Source: an uncultured Candidatus Melainabacteria bacterium (GTDB lineage Bacteria; Cyanobacteriota; Vampirovibrionia; Gastranaerophilales; Gastranaerophilaceae). Taken from it: a stretch of DNA of 64,000 nt. Within the stretch, counting starts at the first letter, position 1. Each line of letters opens with the position of its first letter. Below, in pieces: positions 28,529 to 38,395 of the stretch. The DNA lies in NCBI GenBank assembly GCA_949841365.1, contig CATKZI010000004.1:64959-128958 (forward strand), written 5' to 3'. The notes under the pieces are model-generated. The model saw only the letters and a program-made list of their open reading frames with translations, made no database searches and had not been told where the DNA came from. The position numbers and the translations under genes are program-made.

Positions 28529-29236
28529 TTACAAATAATTAGCTAAAATATTTTTTACGTAATTTTGAGTTTCCTGATATGGCGGAACTCCCGAATATTT
28601 GTCAACAGCTCCCGGCCCTGCATTGTATGCGGCAAGGGCTAAAATTACGTTGCCGTTATATTTGTTAAGCATGGATTTCAGATATTTAACTCCGCCTTCG
28701 ACGTTTTGAACAGTATTATAAGGGTCTTTAACGCCTAAATTTTTAGCTGTTGCAGGCATTAATTGCATTAAACCGATTGCGCCTGATTTAGATTTCGCTT
28801 TCGGGTTAAAGCCTGATTCTTGTTTGATTAATGCTTGAACAAGTTTTTCGTCAACCCCATGTTTTTTAGAGATTTGTGAAACGACATTTAAAATTTGAGA
28901 TTTGCTTGTCGGTTGAGTATTTGCCTGAACAGCAGTCGCTTCAGTTAATGCATTTTGTAAACTTACTTGCGGAGCTTGTTTTACAATGTTTGCGTTAACC
29001 TGTTTTATTCTCGGATCTAAAAGCAATGTGCCGAAGTTTGATTTTGCGGAAGATTGTAAAACTTCTTCAAACGGGGTAGTTTTTGTAACTTTATTTTGAG
29101 GGTAAATTGCATCAAGCGGATTTTGAGGTTGCTGCGGGTTAAGGCTGCTAACTCTGTTGTTAATTTGAGCATATCTCTGCATAGCTTGAGTTTGCCCGCC
29201 CGTATTTAACAGATTTTGAATAAAACTTGAAAACAT
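28529..29236 (-). CDS. Lytic transglycosylase (SLT domain)
   Basis: LIKQESGFNPKAKSKSGAIGLMQLMPATAKNLGV...LALAAYNAGPGAVDKY. Confidence 0.92.
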   Translation of the reverse strand: MFSSFIQNLLNTGGQTQAMQRYAQINNRVSSLNPQQPQNPLDAIYPQNKVTKTTPFEEVLQSSAKSNFGTLLLDPRIKQVNANIVKQAPQVSLQNALTEATAVQANTQPTSKSQILNVVSQISKKHGVDEKLVQALIKQESGFNPKAKSKSGAIGLMQLMPATAKNLGVKDPYNTVQNVEGGVKYLKSMLNKYNGNVILALAAYNAGPGAVDKYSGVPPYQETQNYVKNILANYL

Positions 29237-29314
29237 TTTTCTACCTTCCCGACTTTATACTACAATAAATCGGTAACCTTCGTATCATATAAATTAATGA
29301 TTTTCAGGTAAATG

Positions 29315-30382
29315 TCAAGATATGAACATACAGTCGCCGTAAGAGAAAAATCTGTACTTGTTTTCAATAGCTTCTTTGTAAGCTTCAAATATAAAATCTT
29401 TACCCGCCAAAGCACTAACAAGCATTAAAAGTGTTGATTTCGGCAGGTGAAAATTGGTAATTAATTTATCAATAACTTTAAATTCATAAGGCGGGTATAT
29501 AAATAATTCCGATGCGCTGCGACATTCACAAATTTTGCCAAATTGTTGATATGCGGTTTCTAAAGTCCTGACAGTGGTAGTGCCTACGGCAACAATAGGT
29601 CTGCCTTCTTGCTTGGCGCGGTTTATTTGTTCTGCGGCTTTGGCTGAAATTTCAAAAGTTTCCGAGTGCATTTTGTGCTCTAATATGTTTTCGCATTGTA
29701 CCGGACGGAAAGTTCCCAACCCCACGTTTAGTGTAACTTCGCAGAGTTCGACTCCCTTCATCTCCAGTTTGTGTAAAATTTCTTGAGTAAAATGCAAGCC
29801 CGCAGTCGGTGCTGCAACCGAACCTTCATCTTTAGCATAAACAGTTTGATAACGCTCAAAATCGAGCTTTTTTAAATCATCATTAGGTATTTTTCTTTCA
29901 ATGTAAGGCGGAAGCGGAATATTACCGTTTCTATGCAGTACATCTAATACATTATTACCTTCATATATAAGTTCAACCAGCCATTCGCCGTTTTCTTCCA
30001 AACGCTTAATGGCACGAACGCTTAACTCATCGCTGATTTTGATTATTGTGTCAGGTTTAACTCTTTTTGAAGGTTTTATGAGTACATCCCAGCAAGCACC
30101 GTCTTTTTGTGATAATAAAAAGACTTCAATTTTTGCACCTGTGTCTTTATGACCGATAAGGCGTGCGGGTAAAACTTTTGTGTTGTTCATTACAAGCAGA
30201 GAATTTGGCTCAATCAAATCTACAATGTCATAAAAATGCTTATGAGAAACGGTTCTGTCACATCTGTCCAGAACCATCATTCTCGAATTATCTCTCTTAT
30301 CGGCAGGCATCTGCGCGATCAGCTCTTCAGGTAAATTGTAGTCATAATCAGACAGTAATATCGAGTCCTGCTTCTTTAACAT
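29315..30382 (-). CDS. queA: S-adenosylmethionine:tRNA ribosyltransferase-isomerase
   Basis: DYDYNLPEELIAQMPADKRDNSRMMVLDR, APTAGLHFT, TTTVRTLE. Confidence 0.95.
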   Translation of the reverse strand: MLKKQDSILLSDYDYNLPEELIAQMPADKRDNSRMMVLDRCDRTVSHKHFYDIVDLIEPNSLLVMNNTKVLPARLIGHKDTGAKIEVFLLSQKDGACWDVLIKPSKRVKPDTIIKISDELSVRAIKRLEENGEWLVELIYEGNNVLDVLHRNGNIPLPPYIERKIPNDDLKKLDFERYQTVYAKDEGSVAAPTAGLHFTQEILHKLEMKGVELCEVTLNVGLGTFRPVQCENILEHKMHSETFEISAKAAEQINRAKQEGRPIVAVGTTTVRTLETAYQQFGKICECRSASELFIYPPYEFKVIDKLITNFHLPKSTLLMLVSALAGKDFIFEAYKEAIENKYRFFSYGDCMFIS

Positions 30383-30587
30383 ATCCTTTTCCTAATTCTG
30401 TCATTTTGTAAGTTTCAGCTTTTCTTGTAAAACCTGATTTAACAAATCCGACATTTTTAAATTCCTCAACAAGTTCCTCACCAATAGCTTGCTTTAGCTC
30501 TTTCATATACCCGCGCTGATTTCTGTATAGATGTCTTAAAGCATTAAATCCCTGCGGCTCCTGATGAATTGGCATAATTTTGGGCAT
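30348..30587 (-). CDS. Small winged-helix-like hypothetical protein
   Basis: 79-aa ORF overlapping queA start; HTH-like helices. Confidence 0.5.
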   Translation of the reverse strand: MPKIMPIHQEPQGFNALRHLYRNQRGYMKELKQAIGEELVEEFKNVGFVKSGFTRKAETYKMTELGKGYVKEAGLDITV

Positions 30588-30589
30588 AA

Positions 30590-31681
30590 TTAATTTTCCT
30601 TATTTTCAATTTTTCTGGCATCTTTAATATCGGAATCGCTTGCTAACATTCCTGTGCGAGCGTGTTCTATATCAATTTGCTTATTAACCAATACAGTTTG
30701 AACAATTTGGATTATGTTGCTTGTAACCAAATATAACAAAACACCTGCAGGAATCGGAATAATTACAAATGTACCGATAATCATAATCGGCATAAATGTT
30801 CCCATTGATTTTTGGATAGCTTCCTGTGTCGGATCAACTGCGCCATCTTTCGGTTTGTTCATTGCCATCATTACTTTTTGTGATGCAAACATGGTAATTG
30901 CAAACAATGCTATAAGTAAGAATACATCCCAGTGGAATGCTCTTGCTGAGGCAGTTGTCGGAACTGATGCAATCAATATATTGCCCTGTTTTTCAAATGT
31001 AACATTTTCGATTTCTTTGTTTGTCATATCAGTTACTGCAATTTCAGCTTTTTCGATTTCGTTAAGCTGTGCAAATTTCAAATCCAAATGGTCTAAATCT
31101 ATTTTTAGATCAACGCTTTCGCCGGGTTTAAATTCACCCTGAATTTCAACAGCTTTAGTCGGATTTTTAACTTTAACATTTTCCAGAACTTCGTTAGGCA
31201 GATATACTTTTGCAACTTTACCGAGAGTAAACGTATCGCCTTGAGAAACCCCGAAAGTTCCGTCATAAGAACGTCCTGCAGTTGCACGAAGTGTAGTATC
31301 AAGTCTGCTTAAAAATCCGAATGATGTGTCACCTGCAATTTGAATAAATTGCGGGCTCATTAATGCTGAATATAAAAGAATAAAAATCGGTAATTGGATT
31401 AATAAAGGCAAACATCCGCCCATCGGATTGAACTTATGTTCTTTATAAAATTCCATAAGTTTTTGCTGCATCATTTGCGGATTGCTTTTGTATCTGTCTT
31501 GAATAGCCTTAATTTTAGGCTGTAAAGTCTGCATCATTTTCATAGAACGCTGTTGTGAAACGTTTAACGGCCACATTGCAAGTCTGATGATAACAGTTAA
31601 TAATATAATGGCAAATCCGTAGTTTCCAACGATGTGTGCCAAACCTTTTAATAATTCAATAGTTAATGTTGTAAAATCCAA
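30590..31681 (-). CDS. yidC: Membrane protein insertase YidC
   Basis: YGFAIILLTVIIRLAMWPLNVSQQRSMKMMQTLQPKIKAIQDRYK; PMGGCLPLLIQLPIFILLYSAL. Confidence 0.94.
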   Translation of the reverse strand: MDFTTLTIELLKGLAHIVGNYGFAIILLTVIIRLAMWPLNVSQQRSMKMMQTLQPKIKAIQDRYKSNPQMMQQKLMEFYKEHKFNPMGGCLPLLIQLPIFILLYSALMSPQFIQIAGDTSFGFLSRLDTTLRATAGRSYDGTFGVSQGDTFTLGKVAKVYLPNEVLENVKVKNPTKAVEIQGEFKPGESVDLKIDLDHLDLKFAQLNEIEKAEIAVTDMTNKEIENVTFEKQGNILIASVPTTASARAFHWDVFLLIALFAITMFASQKVMMAMNKPKDGAVDPTQEAIQKSMGTFMPIMIIGTFVIIPIPAGVLLYLVTSNIIQIVQTVLVNKQIDIEHARTGMLASDSDIKDARKIENKEN

Positions 31682-31766
31682 TTTCCCTAATCCTCATTTG
31701 TGTAAAATCTCTCTTTAGAAGTTTATTATAAAAGAAAGGTCAAGTCAACTTTTAAGAAATTTTCTA

Positions 31767-31795
31767 TTGACATTCAAGTTTGTTTATTTTAGACT
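31767..31795 (+). promoter_or_regulatory. sigma70-type promoter for tRNA-Pro
   Basis: TTGACA - 17 nt - TAGACT, 9 nt before tRNA. Confidence 0.75.
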
Positions 31796-31804
31796 GGTTC
31801 TTGC

Positions 31805-31881
31805 CGGGATGTGGCGCAGCTTGGTAGCGCACCTCGCTTGGGACGAGGGGGTCGCACGTTCAAATCGTGTCATCCCGACCA
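31805..31881 (+). tRNA. tRNA-Pro (TGG), CCA encoded
   Basis: cgggatg/catcccg acceptor, anticodon loop cTTGGga, ends acca. Confidence 0.94.
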
Positions 31882-31884
31882 TTT

Positions 31885-31917
31885 AAAAAAGAACTCCTAA
31901 ATGGAGTTCTTTTTTTA
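31885..31917. terminator. terminator between tRNA-Pro and autotransporter
   Basis: aaaaaagaactcctaaatggagttcttttttt. Confidence 0.8.
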
Positions 31918-34824
31918 TCTGTAACTGCTTAATTTAATTTCAGTTTTTTTAAGTTGAGGTGTATAGCTTTGTTTTTTTGTTGAGTTTGGAGCTTTTCCTA
32001 TTGCCCATCTGAAGCCGGTTTGCAAACCTACACCGTTTCTTCCGCCGTTCGTAAAGTAACATTGGAAAAATCCTGTCATACGTTCACCCCAAGTTTTTCT
32101 GATACCTATGCCGTATCTTACAAAAGGTTTTATGCTTAAATCGGGAAGTGAAACATCATTGGCATTAAATTGAGTTTTATCCATAATGTTCCATACCATA
32201 CTTACACCTAAATACGGCTGCCAACCGTTTTTAAGGTTTCCGATAAATTTCAATCCAGGTTCAATTTGAATTGCATTTAACGGGCTTGAGTGCATTTTTA
32301 CACCTGCCGCATTTGTGTAATCAAACGTATTTACAAATGAATATGACATCATAAAGTTTGGCTGAATAATAAATTTACCGTCTGCAAGTTCAATGTTATA
32401 GCCTGTTTTAGAAGCAATACCTGCCATAAGCATTGAGAAATTGTCAGTACCATACATTGTACTTGCTTCGACACCGTTTGCTCCGGCATTGATAGTCAAA
32501 CCTGTAAAGAAATTACCTTTGTAAGCCATGCCGACAGCACCCAAAGTTCCGCCGTTCTGGTACATGCTGATGCCGTTAAAAGCTTGGTGAGAACCGTTGT
32601 AACCGACATAAGCTCCCCACATTCCGTCCCAACCGTGACCTAAATCATACATTTCTGATTCTGCACCGAAGAAAGAACCGTAAGCTACGTTAGAAACTCT
32701 CGGACCGCCTTTTAAATGAACATTTTCAAATGTAGCATAAGGCCTAAACCAACCGGCTGTGCCTGTATAAGGACTTTCGGGGGGGGGGCTGAATGTAAGC
32801 TGACTATCGGCAGCCGCATATTTATTACGCAATTTCATTGCTTGACGCTGCTTTTTAGTCATAAGCATATACATATCCATATTGCGAAATGCTTCGTCGT
32901 ATGAATTTAATTGAGTTAAATACCCTCCAAGCTGTGCTGCAACAGGGCTTGCCATAACAGACGGGTTAAAGTCTTTATAGTTGTTGCCTGCAGGTGCAAA
33001 TGACATAATACCGTTTTCTAAAACTCCGCCTTTTAAATATCTGATTGGAGTCAGAAATGTTTTTGTTTCATTTAAAAGAGCTTCTGATATTGTCATTTGG
33101 GAAGGGTTAATTCCCATAGCTTCTGCTAGATTTATAGAAATTGTATTTGCTGTAGTATTTCCTATAGGATTAATATCTGTAATTTCCACATTTTGAATAT
33201 TTTCATATCTGTCTGCAATTCCCGTTGCAACATTTAAATCTACAGCTAATACTGCATTAGCGGGCAATGTTATGTTTGAACCGAATGTGTTAACTTCGTT
33301 GTTAATAGTATTCAAAACAGTTCCTGATGCCATTGTTAATGTTGAATTTTCCAGTTTGCTGCCTTGGGCTAAGTGGAAAGTCCCGTTATCGACATTAACA
33401 GTTGCATTTTTTATTGCAGAATTAACAATAACAGTACCTGTATTTGTACTATTTGTGTTAACTGCCATATTGTATTTTTCACCTGATACTCCGCTTGCAA
33501 TAGTGATTGATTTTCCGTCATCAGCATTTAATGTTAGTGTCGATGAGGTTGTGTTCATAAATATATCACCGCCGTCAGATGCTTTGTTCCCTGCAAAAAC
33601 AACATCTTTTGTTACTGCTGAAACAGATAAATCTGACATTGCAAATATTGCACCGCCTTTGTCGCCAGCCGTGTTATTTGTAAAGTTAGCATCTTTTAGT
33701 GTCAATTCTGTTTCTGTATAAATAGCTCCGCCAGATTTACCTGCGCTGTTGCCGTTAAAAGTTGAATCAGAGTTAAATGTCACTTTGCCCTGATTTAATA
33801 TTGCACCGCCGTTACCGTCAGCCTTGTTCCCGATAAATTCAACTTTAGAATTGAAAACTGTATCGGAAGTTTCGCCTCTGTTTCTAAGTGCTCCTGCGTC
33901 ACCGCCTGCGTAGTTATTTATGAATTTTGTATCTCCGTCAAATATGAGTTTGTTCCAGTTTTGGAATACGCCTGCGTTATCGTTTGGAGTTGAGTTGTTT
34001 GAAAATTCAGCAGAACCGAGAAAATGTATTGTTGAACCGGTTCCGTTATAAATGATACCGAATGATGTATTGGAATTTTCGTATATATTATGATTATTTT
34101 TAACAACAACACCATCATCAATTGTTAGGGTATTGGCAAAGTAATTTTCAGTAGTTATAACTCTTGCAACGGCGTTTTCAAATACGGCATTTTTGCCTAT
34201 ATTAGTGTCTCCTGCTGTCCATAAATCTATTCCGTATAAGTTCCCGTTAAAATGAGCATTATCTCCAATATTTAGAGTTGTACCACCTGAGGTAACTATG
34301 GCTTCTCTGATATTTTCAAAAGTAACATTGTCTCCTATAGTAATACTGCCACCGTTAGGTGAATAAATTCCGCAGTCGTGATAGTTTGGTATTTCTTTTC
34401 TGCCGAAGTATGCATTATCACCAATTGTGATTGTGCCGTTAGCATTAAAGATATCATTACCGTGACCGTCAGGAGAATATTCAAACACTTTATTGTCTTT
34501 AAATATCGCATTATTGCCTATAGTTATTGTTCCAGCGTTATAAATAGCACCGCCATTGTTTGCAGAGTTTTCTATAAAAGAAACATTATCGCCAATCTTA
34601 ATTAAAGCTCCTTTTGCATTATAAATAGCCCCACCATTTTTATCGGCTGTATTATTGATAAATTTAGCATTATTGATTGTAGAGTCAACTGAATTTTGAA
34701 TAGCTCCGCCATTATCTGAGGTATATCCGCCCTCGAATATTCCCGAATAATTTTCAGCATAAACCGGTGCAGATATAATTGAACAAATCACAAGTGCTGC
34801 AGTTAAAAGCTTTCTCTTTTTCAT
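31915..34824 (-). CDS. Pmp-like autotransporter with C-terminal beta-barrel; internal C10 (+ strand G10) tract
   Basis: Signal peptide; repeated FxxN...GGAI motifs (FINNTADKNGGAIYN, FIENSANNGGAIYN, FNGNSAGKSGGAIYT, FTNNTAGDKGGAIFA); C-terminal autotransporter barrel; tract encodes SPPPES just before the barrel. Confidence 0.88.
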   Translation of the reverse strand: MKKRKLLTAALVICSIISAPVYAENYSGIFEGGYTSDNGGAIQNSVDSTINNAKFINNTADKNGGAIYNAKGALIKIGDNVSFIENSANNGGAIYNAGTITIGNNAIFKDNKVFEYSPDGHGNDIFNANGTITIGDNAYFGRKEIPNYHDCGIYSPNGGSITIGDNVTFENIREAIVTSGGTTLNIGDNAHFNGNLYGIDLWTAGDTNIGKNAVFENAVARVITTENYFANTLTIDDGVVVKNNHNIYENSNTSFGIIYNGTGSTIHFLGSAEFSNNSTPNDNAGVFQNWNKLIFDGDTKFINNYAGGDAGALRNRGETSDTVFNSKVEFIGNKADGNGGAILNQGKVTFNSDSTFNGNSAGKSGGAIYTETELTLKDANFTNNTAGDKGGAIFAMSDLSVSAVTKDVVFAGNKASDGGDIFMNTTSSTLTLNADDGKSITIASGVSGEKYNMAVNTNSTNTGTVIVNSAIKNATVNVDNGTFHLAQGSKLENSTLTMASGTVLNTINNEVNTFGSNITLPANAVLAVDLNVATGIADRYENIQNVEITDINPIGNTTANTISINLAEAMGINPSQMTISEALLNETKTFLTPIRYLKGGVLENGIMSFAPAGNNYKDFNPSVMASPVAAQLGGYLTQLNSYDEAFRNMDMYMLMTKKQRQAMKLRNKYAAADSQLTFSPPPESPYTGTAGWFRPYATFENVHLKGGPRVSNVAYGSFFGAESEMYDLGHGWDGMWGAYVGYNGSHQAFNGISMYQNGGTLGAVGMAYKGNFFTGLTINAGANGVEASTMYGTDNFSMLMAGIASKTGYNIELADGKFIIQPNFMMSYSFVNTFDYTNAAGVKMHSSPLNAIQIEPGLKFIGNLKNGWQPYLGVSMVWNIMDKTQFNANDVSLPDLSIKPFVRYGIGIRKTWGERMTGFFQCYFTNGGRNGVGLQTGFRWAIGKAPNSTKKQSYTPQLKKTEIKLSSYR
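32777..32800 (+). repeat. G10 directional motif, copy 3
   Basis: TC-G10-C-tgaa-TGTAAGC; tract 32779-32788. Confidence 0.85.
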
Positions 34825-34875
34825 AATTCCAATCCCTTTTTTTTAAAAATCACATAAATATATAAAATTGTCAAT

Positions 34876-35658
34876 TTATTTATTTTTACTTTCTAGTAAA
34901 GCCTGTTTTGCCGCTACACCAAGTCCTAGACCTGCAATTACATATGTCATCCAGGCAAAGAAATAATTCCGTTTTAACGGCGCTAAATTTACTCCTTTTA
35001 ATTTTTTAGCATATTTCAAACCTCTAACAGATGCCATTCCTTCTTCAATAATTGTTGGTAGAAATGCTAAAAAGCCTATTTTGCCTGCATTGCGTTCTAT
35101 AAAATTCGGTTTGTCATCGTTGTTTTTAAACAATCCGTTAGCAAACAACAGGGCTGCAGGAACGGCTGAAACATAGCCGCGGGATTTTTGTAAGAATCTC
35201 ATAAATTTACCTTTACCCGCATTTATGGCATGTCCGAGTTCATGTAAAATAAGTGATGGTTTACTTTTGGGGGCAACGGCAAGTTTTAGGCTGTCGGCGT
35301 AAAAAGCATTTTCCCCGCGTGCAACCGGTCCAAGCATCTCTCTTATTTGTGAAGGATAATTATTAATATTTTTGTGGTCAATATAGTCGACTGTCACCTT
35401 GAGGTTATTGTCTTTTACCATTTGCTGTGCTGTGCGCTTTATGTTTTCTGATGAGGTAAATTCTTTACCCTGCATAAGTTTATTTCCGCAGTATTCGGAA
35501 GCTTTATGCAAAAACATTGCAAAGGCTTGTAAAATCCCCGCTGTGGCAACGGTTTTGGCAGTATTATCCTCAGGCTCTCTCTGCACACGGACAGGATTAC
35601 TATTCAAATAGTAATTTCTATTTTGATAATTAGCCGATACACTACTTAAACCGTTCAC
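34876..35658 (-). CDS. Putative zinc metallopeptidase-like membrane protein
   Basis: LILHELGHAINAGKG motif, two TM segments. Confidence 0.6.
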   Translation of the reverse strand: MNGLSSVSANYQNRNYYLNSNPVRVQREPEDNTAKTVATAGILQAFAMFLHKASEYCGNKLMQGKEFTSSENIKRTAQQMVKDNNLKVTVDYIDHKNINNYPSQIREMLGPVARGENAFYADSLKLAVAPKSKPSLILHELGHAINAGKGKFMRFLQKSRGYVSAVPAALLFANGLFKNNDDKPNFIERNAGKIGFLAFLPTIIEEGMASVRGLKYAKKLKGVNLAPLKRNYFFAWMTYVIAGLGLGVAAKQALLESKNK

Positions 35659-35696
35659 ATATATATAAAAACATAAAAGCTTTAAAAATTGCGCTT

Positions 35697-35831
35697 TTAT
35701 TCTGCAGGTGTAAATAAGTCCTTGGGTGCATTACAAACGGGGCATAAAAAATCGTCAGGTAAATTTTCAAATTTTGTTCCTTCTTTTTCTTCATCATATA
35801 TCCATTGACAGATTTCGCATTTGTATTTCAT
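35697..35831 (-). CDS. Rubredoxin (44 aa), absent from ORF track
   Basis: [44 protein letters not shown] with CxxC...CPVC. Confidence 0.93.
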   Translation of the reverse strand: MKYKCEICQWIYDEEKEGTKFENLPDDFLCPVCNAPKDLFTPAE

Positions 35832-35863
35832 TTTTTCCCCCTTTATGTTATAATTTTTCTATT

Positions 35864-36289
35864 ATGAAACATACATTTGAAACTAAAGTTTATTACGCAG
35901 ATACGGACGCTTATGGAGTTGTCTGGCATGGAGCATATTTGAGATGGCTGGAAAAAGGCCGCGTAGAGCTTTGTGATGCTCTCGGACTTGATTTGATTTC
36001 GATGAAAGAAGCTGATGTCCTTTTGCCTGTTACAAATATGAATGTCAGATATAAGTCATCTGCGCGTCTGAATGATAGTATTATTATTGAAACCTGGCTT
36101 GAAAAATGCAACACTCTGTCGGTTACGTTCAAGCAGACTATTAAAAATAAGGAAACAAATCGTTTGCATATTGAAGCGGTATTTGATGTTGTTGCTATTA
36201 ATGAAGCAGGCAAACTTTACAGAAAAATGCCTGAAGATTTATATGAAAAACTTCAAAAAGGATTGGAAAAATGTCCGGTATCCGTTTAA
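35864..36289 (+). CDS. YbgC/FadM-type acyl-CoA thioesterase
   Basis: TKVYYADTDAYGVVWHGAYLRWLEKGRVE hot-dog signature; ORF 35726-36289 with ATG at 35864. Confidence 0.92.
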   Translation: MKHTFETKVYYADTDAYGVVWHGAYLRWLEKGRVELCDALGLDLISMKEADVLLPVTNMNVRYKSSARLNDSIIIETWLEKCNTLSVTFKQTIKNKETNRLHIEAVFDVVAINEAGKLYRKMPEDLYEKLQKGLEKCPVSV

Positions 36290-36999
36290 ATAAATATATA
36301 GCATCATCAGGTTTGTGTTCCCGCAGAAAGGCTGATGAACTTATTGAACAGGGAAAAGTTGCAGTAAACGGCAAAACTGTTAATGAGCTGGGGTATCTTG
36401 TTCAGCCTAAGGATAAAGTTTTTGTTAATAAAAAGCTTATTCACCCTGTCAAACACGAGTATTACAGATTTTATAAACCTGCAGGATATATTACAACATG
36501 TGATGATGAAAAAGGACGTAAAACAATTTATGATTTGCTTCCCGAAAATTTGGCAGGCTTAAAGCCGGTAGGACGTTTGGATAAAGATTCTACAGGACTT
36601 TTGATTTTGACAAATGACGGGGATTTGATTAATGCTTTAACACATCCGTCAATTAAAGTTCCGAAAGTTTATATGGTTACGGTTGATTCTGTCTTAACAC
36701 GTGCAGAGCTGGAAAAACTTGCAAACGGGGTTGAAATTGAACCGAATAAAATTGCTTACGCGGATATTCAAGTTTTAAATATGGATAACAAACATACTGA
36801 AATGCAAATAACCTTATATCAAGGGATGAACAGACAAATCAGAAAAATGTTTGAATATATCGGGCATGAAGTTAAGGTTCTGAAACGTATTCAACACGCT
36901 ACCTTGACGCTTGACGGGCTTAAACGTGGAGAATTCAAGCCTATCAAACCAATTCAAATCAGAGAGCTAAAAAATTTTTTAAACAGGATACAAAATTAA
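36271..36999 (+). CDS. RsuA/RluB-family 23S/16S rRNA pseudouridine synthase
   Basis: S4 domain then GRLDKDSTGLLILTNDGDL. Confidence 0.94.
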   Translation: MSGIRLNKYIASSGLCSRRKADELIEQGKVAVNGKTVNELGYLVQPKDKVFVNKKLIHPVKHEYYRFYKPAGYITTCDDEKGRKTIYDLLPENLAGLKPVGRLDKDSTGLLILTNDGDLINALTHPSIKVPKVYMVTVDSVLTRAELEKLANGVEIEPNKIAYADIQVLNMDNKHTEMQITLYQGMNRQIRKMFEYIGHEVKVLKRIQHATLTLDGLKRGEFKPIKPIQIRELKNFLNRIQN

Positions 37000-37044
37000 G
37001 TGAATTCGTAAAATCAAGACGAAGTTTATCGGCAGGGTGAAAGA

Positions 37045-37593
37045 ATGACTAGGATTGCCTTAACAGGAAATATTGCAAGCGGAAAGTCTGCGGTATCAAA
37101 AATTTTAGAGGAGAACGGATATAAAATTCTTGATACGGATGAGGTTTCGCATAAACTTTTAACTGTCAAAAATAAAGAACTTTATAACGCTTTTAAAGAT
37201 TATGATGTTTTTGAAAATGGCGAGTTTTCACGTGCTAAGCTTGGAAAACTTGTTTTTTATGATGAAAAAATGCGCAAAAAACTTGAAGGGGTTTTGCATC
37301 CTCAAATTATAAAAGAAATTGAAAATTTTGACGGCGTTGTTGCGATTCCATTGCTTTTTGAGGCAAAAATGGAATATCTTTTTGACAAAATTATAATGGT
37401 TTATACAAATGATGAAATAAGACTTAAACGTCTTATGAAACGCAATAATTTTACAGAACAAGAAGCAAAAGCCCGCATGAATTCTCAAATGCCACAGGAT
37501 GAAAAAGTTTATTTATCTGATTATGTGATAAACAATAGCGGAACATTTGAAGATTTAAAAATTGCCGTCGAAACAATTTTTAAACAGGTATAA
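37045..37593 (+). CDS. coaE: Dephospho-CoA kinase
   Basis: IALTGNIASGKSAVSKIL..ILDTDEVSHKL. Confidence 0.94.
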   Translation: MTRIALTGNIASGKSAVSKILEENGYKILDTDEVSHKLLTVKNKELYNAFKDYDVFENGEFSRAKLGKLVFYDEKMRKKLEGVLHPQIIKEIENFDGVVAIPLLFEAKMEYLFDKIIMVYTNDEIRLKRLMKRNNFTEQEAKARMNSQMPQDEKVYLSDYVINNSGTFEDLKIAVETIFKQV

Positions 37594-38260
37594 ATGTGTT
37601 TGCTCTGCTTGAATATGCTATTTCATCTTCAATTATATCGGAACAAGCTCTGCCGTCTTCCAGAGCAATTGTAACGTGTCCGTTTTCTCCGACTGTTCCT
37701 GTAGAACCGTCTTTGAAAGTCACTTTATCATTTGCTTGATAAACAACAATAGTTCCTGTCGGAAGATTTGAAAAATCTTTAAATTTTACTTCTTTGAAAT
37801 TTGGGTTAGCTCTGAATACGTATTTACAATGAGCGCCGTTACCTTTGATGTATTCGCCAAGTCCGCAATCTTCTACGGCTTCTTTAACATATTTTGCACA
37901 CAGCGGATGTTCTGGATCTCTATCAGATGGTAAATTTGCGACAACTTTTTGGGCAAGTTTTTCGCCTTTAACTTTGTTATATGGTTTATCTTGTTTTGAT
38001 GTTCTTTCGACAGTTCTTGTTGATGCTGAAGAACTTGTTCTTACCGGTGTAGAAACTCTCGTGGTACGGCTGATATTACTGCTGAAAATAGACTGGTTTG
38101 GATATGAAGAATAAGGATTGTAATAATTCATGGGAGTGAATATATTGAAATTCGGCATTGCAAACGGATTAAAAAAGTTTATCATGGGCTGATTGAACGG
38201 CATGAAAAAATTCATGAACGGATTGAAATTAAATTGAAACGGATAACCGAAATTAAACAA
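37580..38260 (-). CDS. Hypothetical protein with amidase/CHAP-like C-terminal domain
   Basis: FNPF-rich N-terminus; CAKYVKEAVEDCG...GENGHVTIALEDGRACSD. Confidence 0.55.
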   Translation of the reverse strand: MFNFGYPFQFNFNPFMNFFMPFNQPMINFFNPFAMPNFNIFTPMNYYNPYSSYPNQSIFSSNISRTTRVSTPVRTSSSASTRTVERTSKQDKPYNKVKGEKLAQKVVANLPSDRDPEHPLCAKYVKEAVEDCGLGEYIKGNGAHCKYVFRANPNFKEVKFKDFSNLPTGTIVVYQANDKVTFKDGSTGTVGENGHVTIALEDGRACSDIIEDEIAYSSRANTFIPV

Positions 38261-38395
38261 TTCTACCTAACCCTTTTTAACCTAACCTTATTTATATAAA
38301 GTTTTTTTGTTTTAAAAAATTGCTTTTTTGTAAAATATTGTAAAAACATTTAAAGAAATTTTTTATATAGCCGATAATTTATATGAGGTTAGTTA

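Noticed and set aside
38161-38260. FNPF/NPF-rich N-terminus of the 37580-38260 ORF as a tandem DNA repeat
   Set aside because: Low-complexity amino-acid composition without a clear repeated DNA unit.
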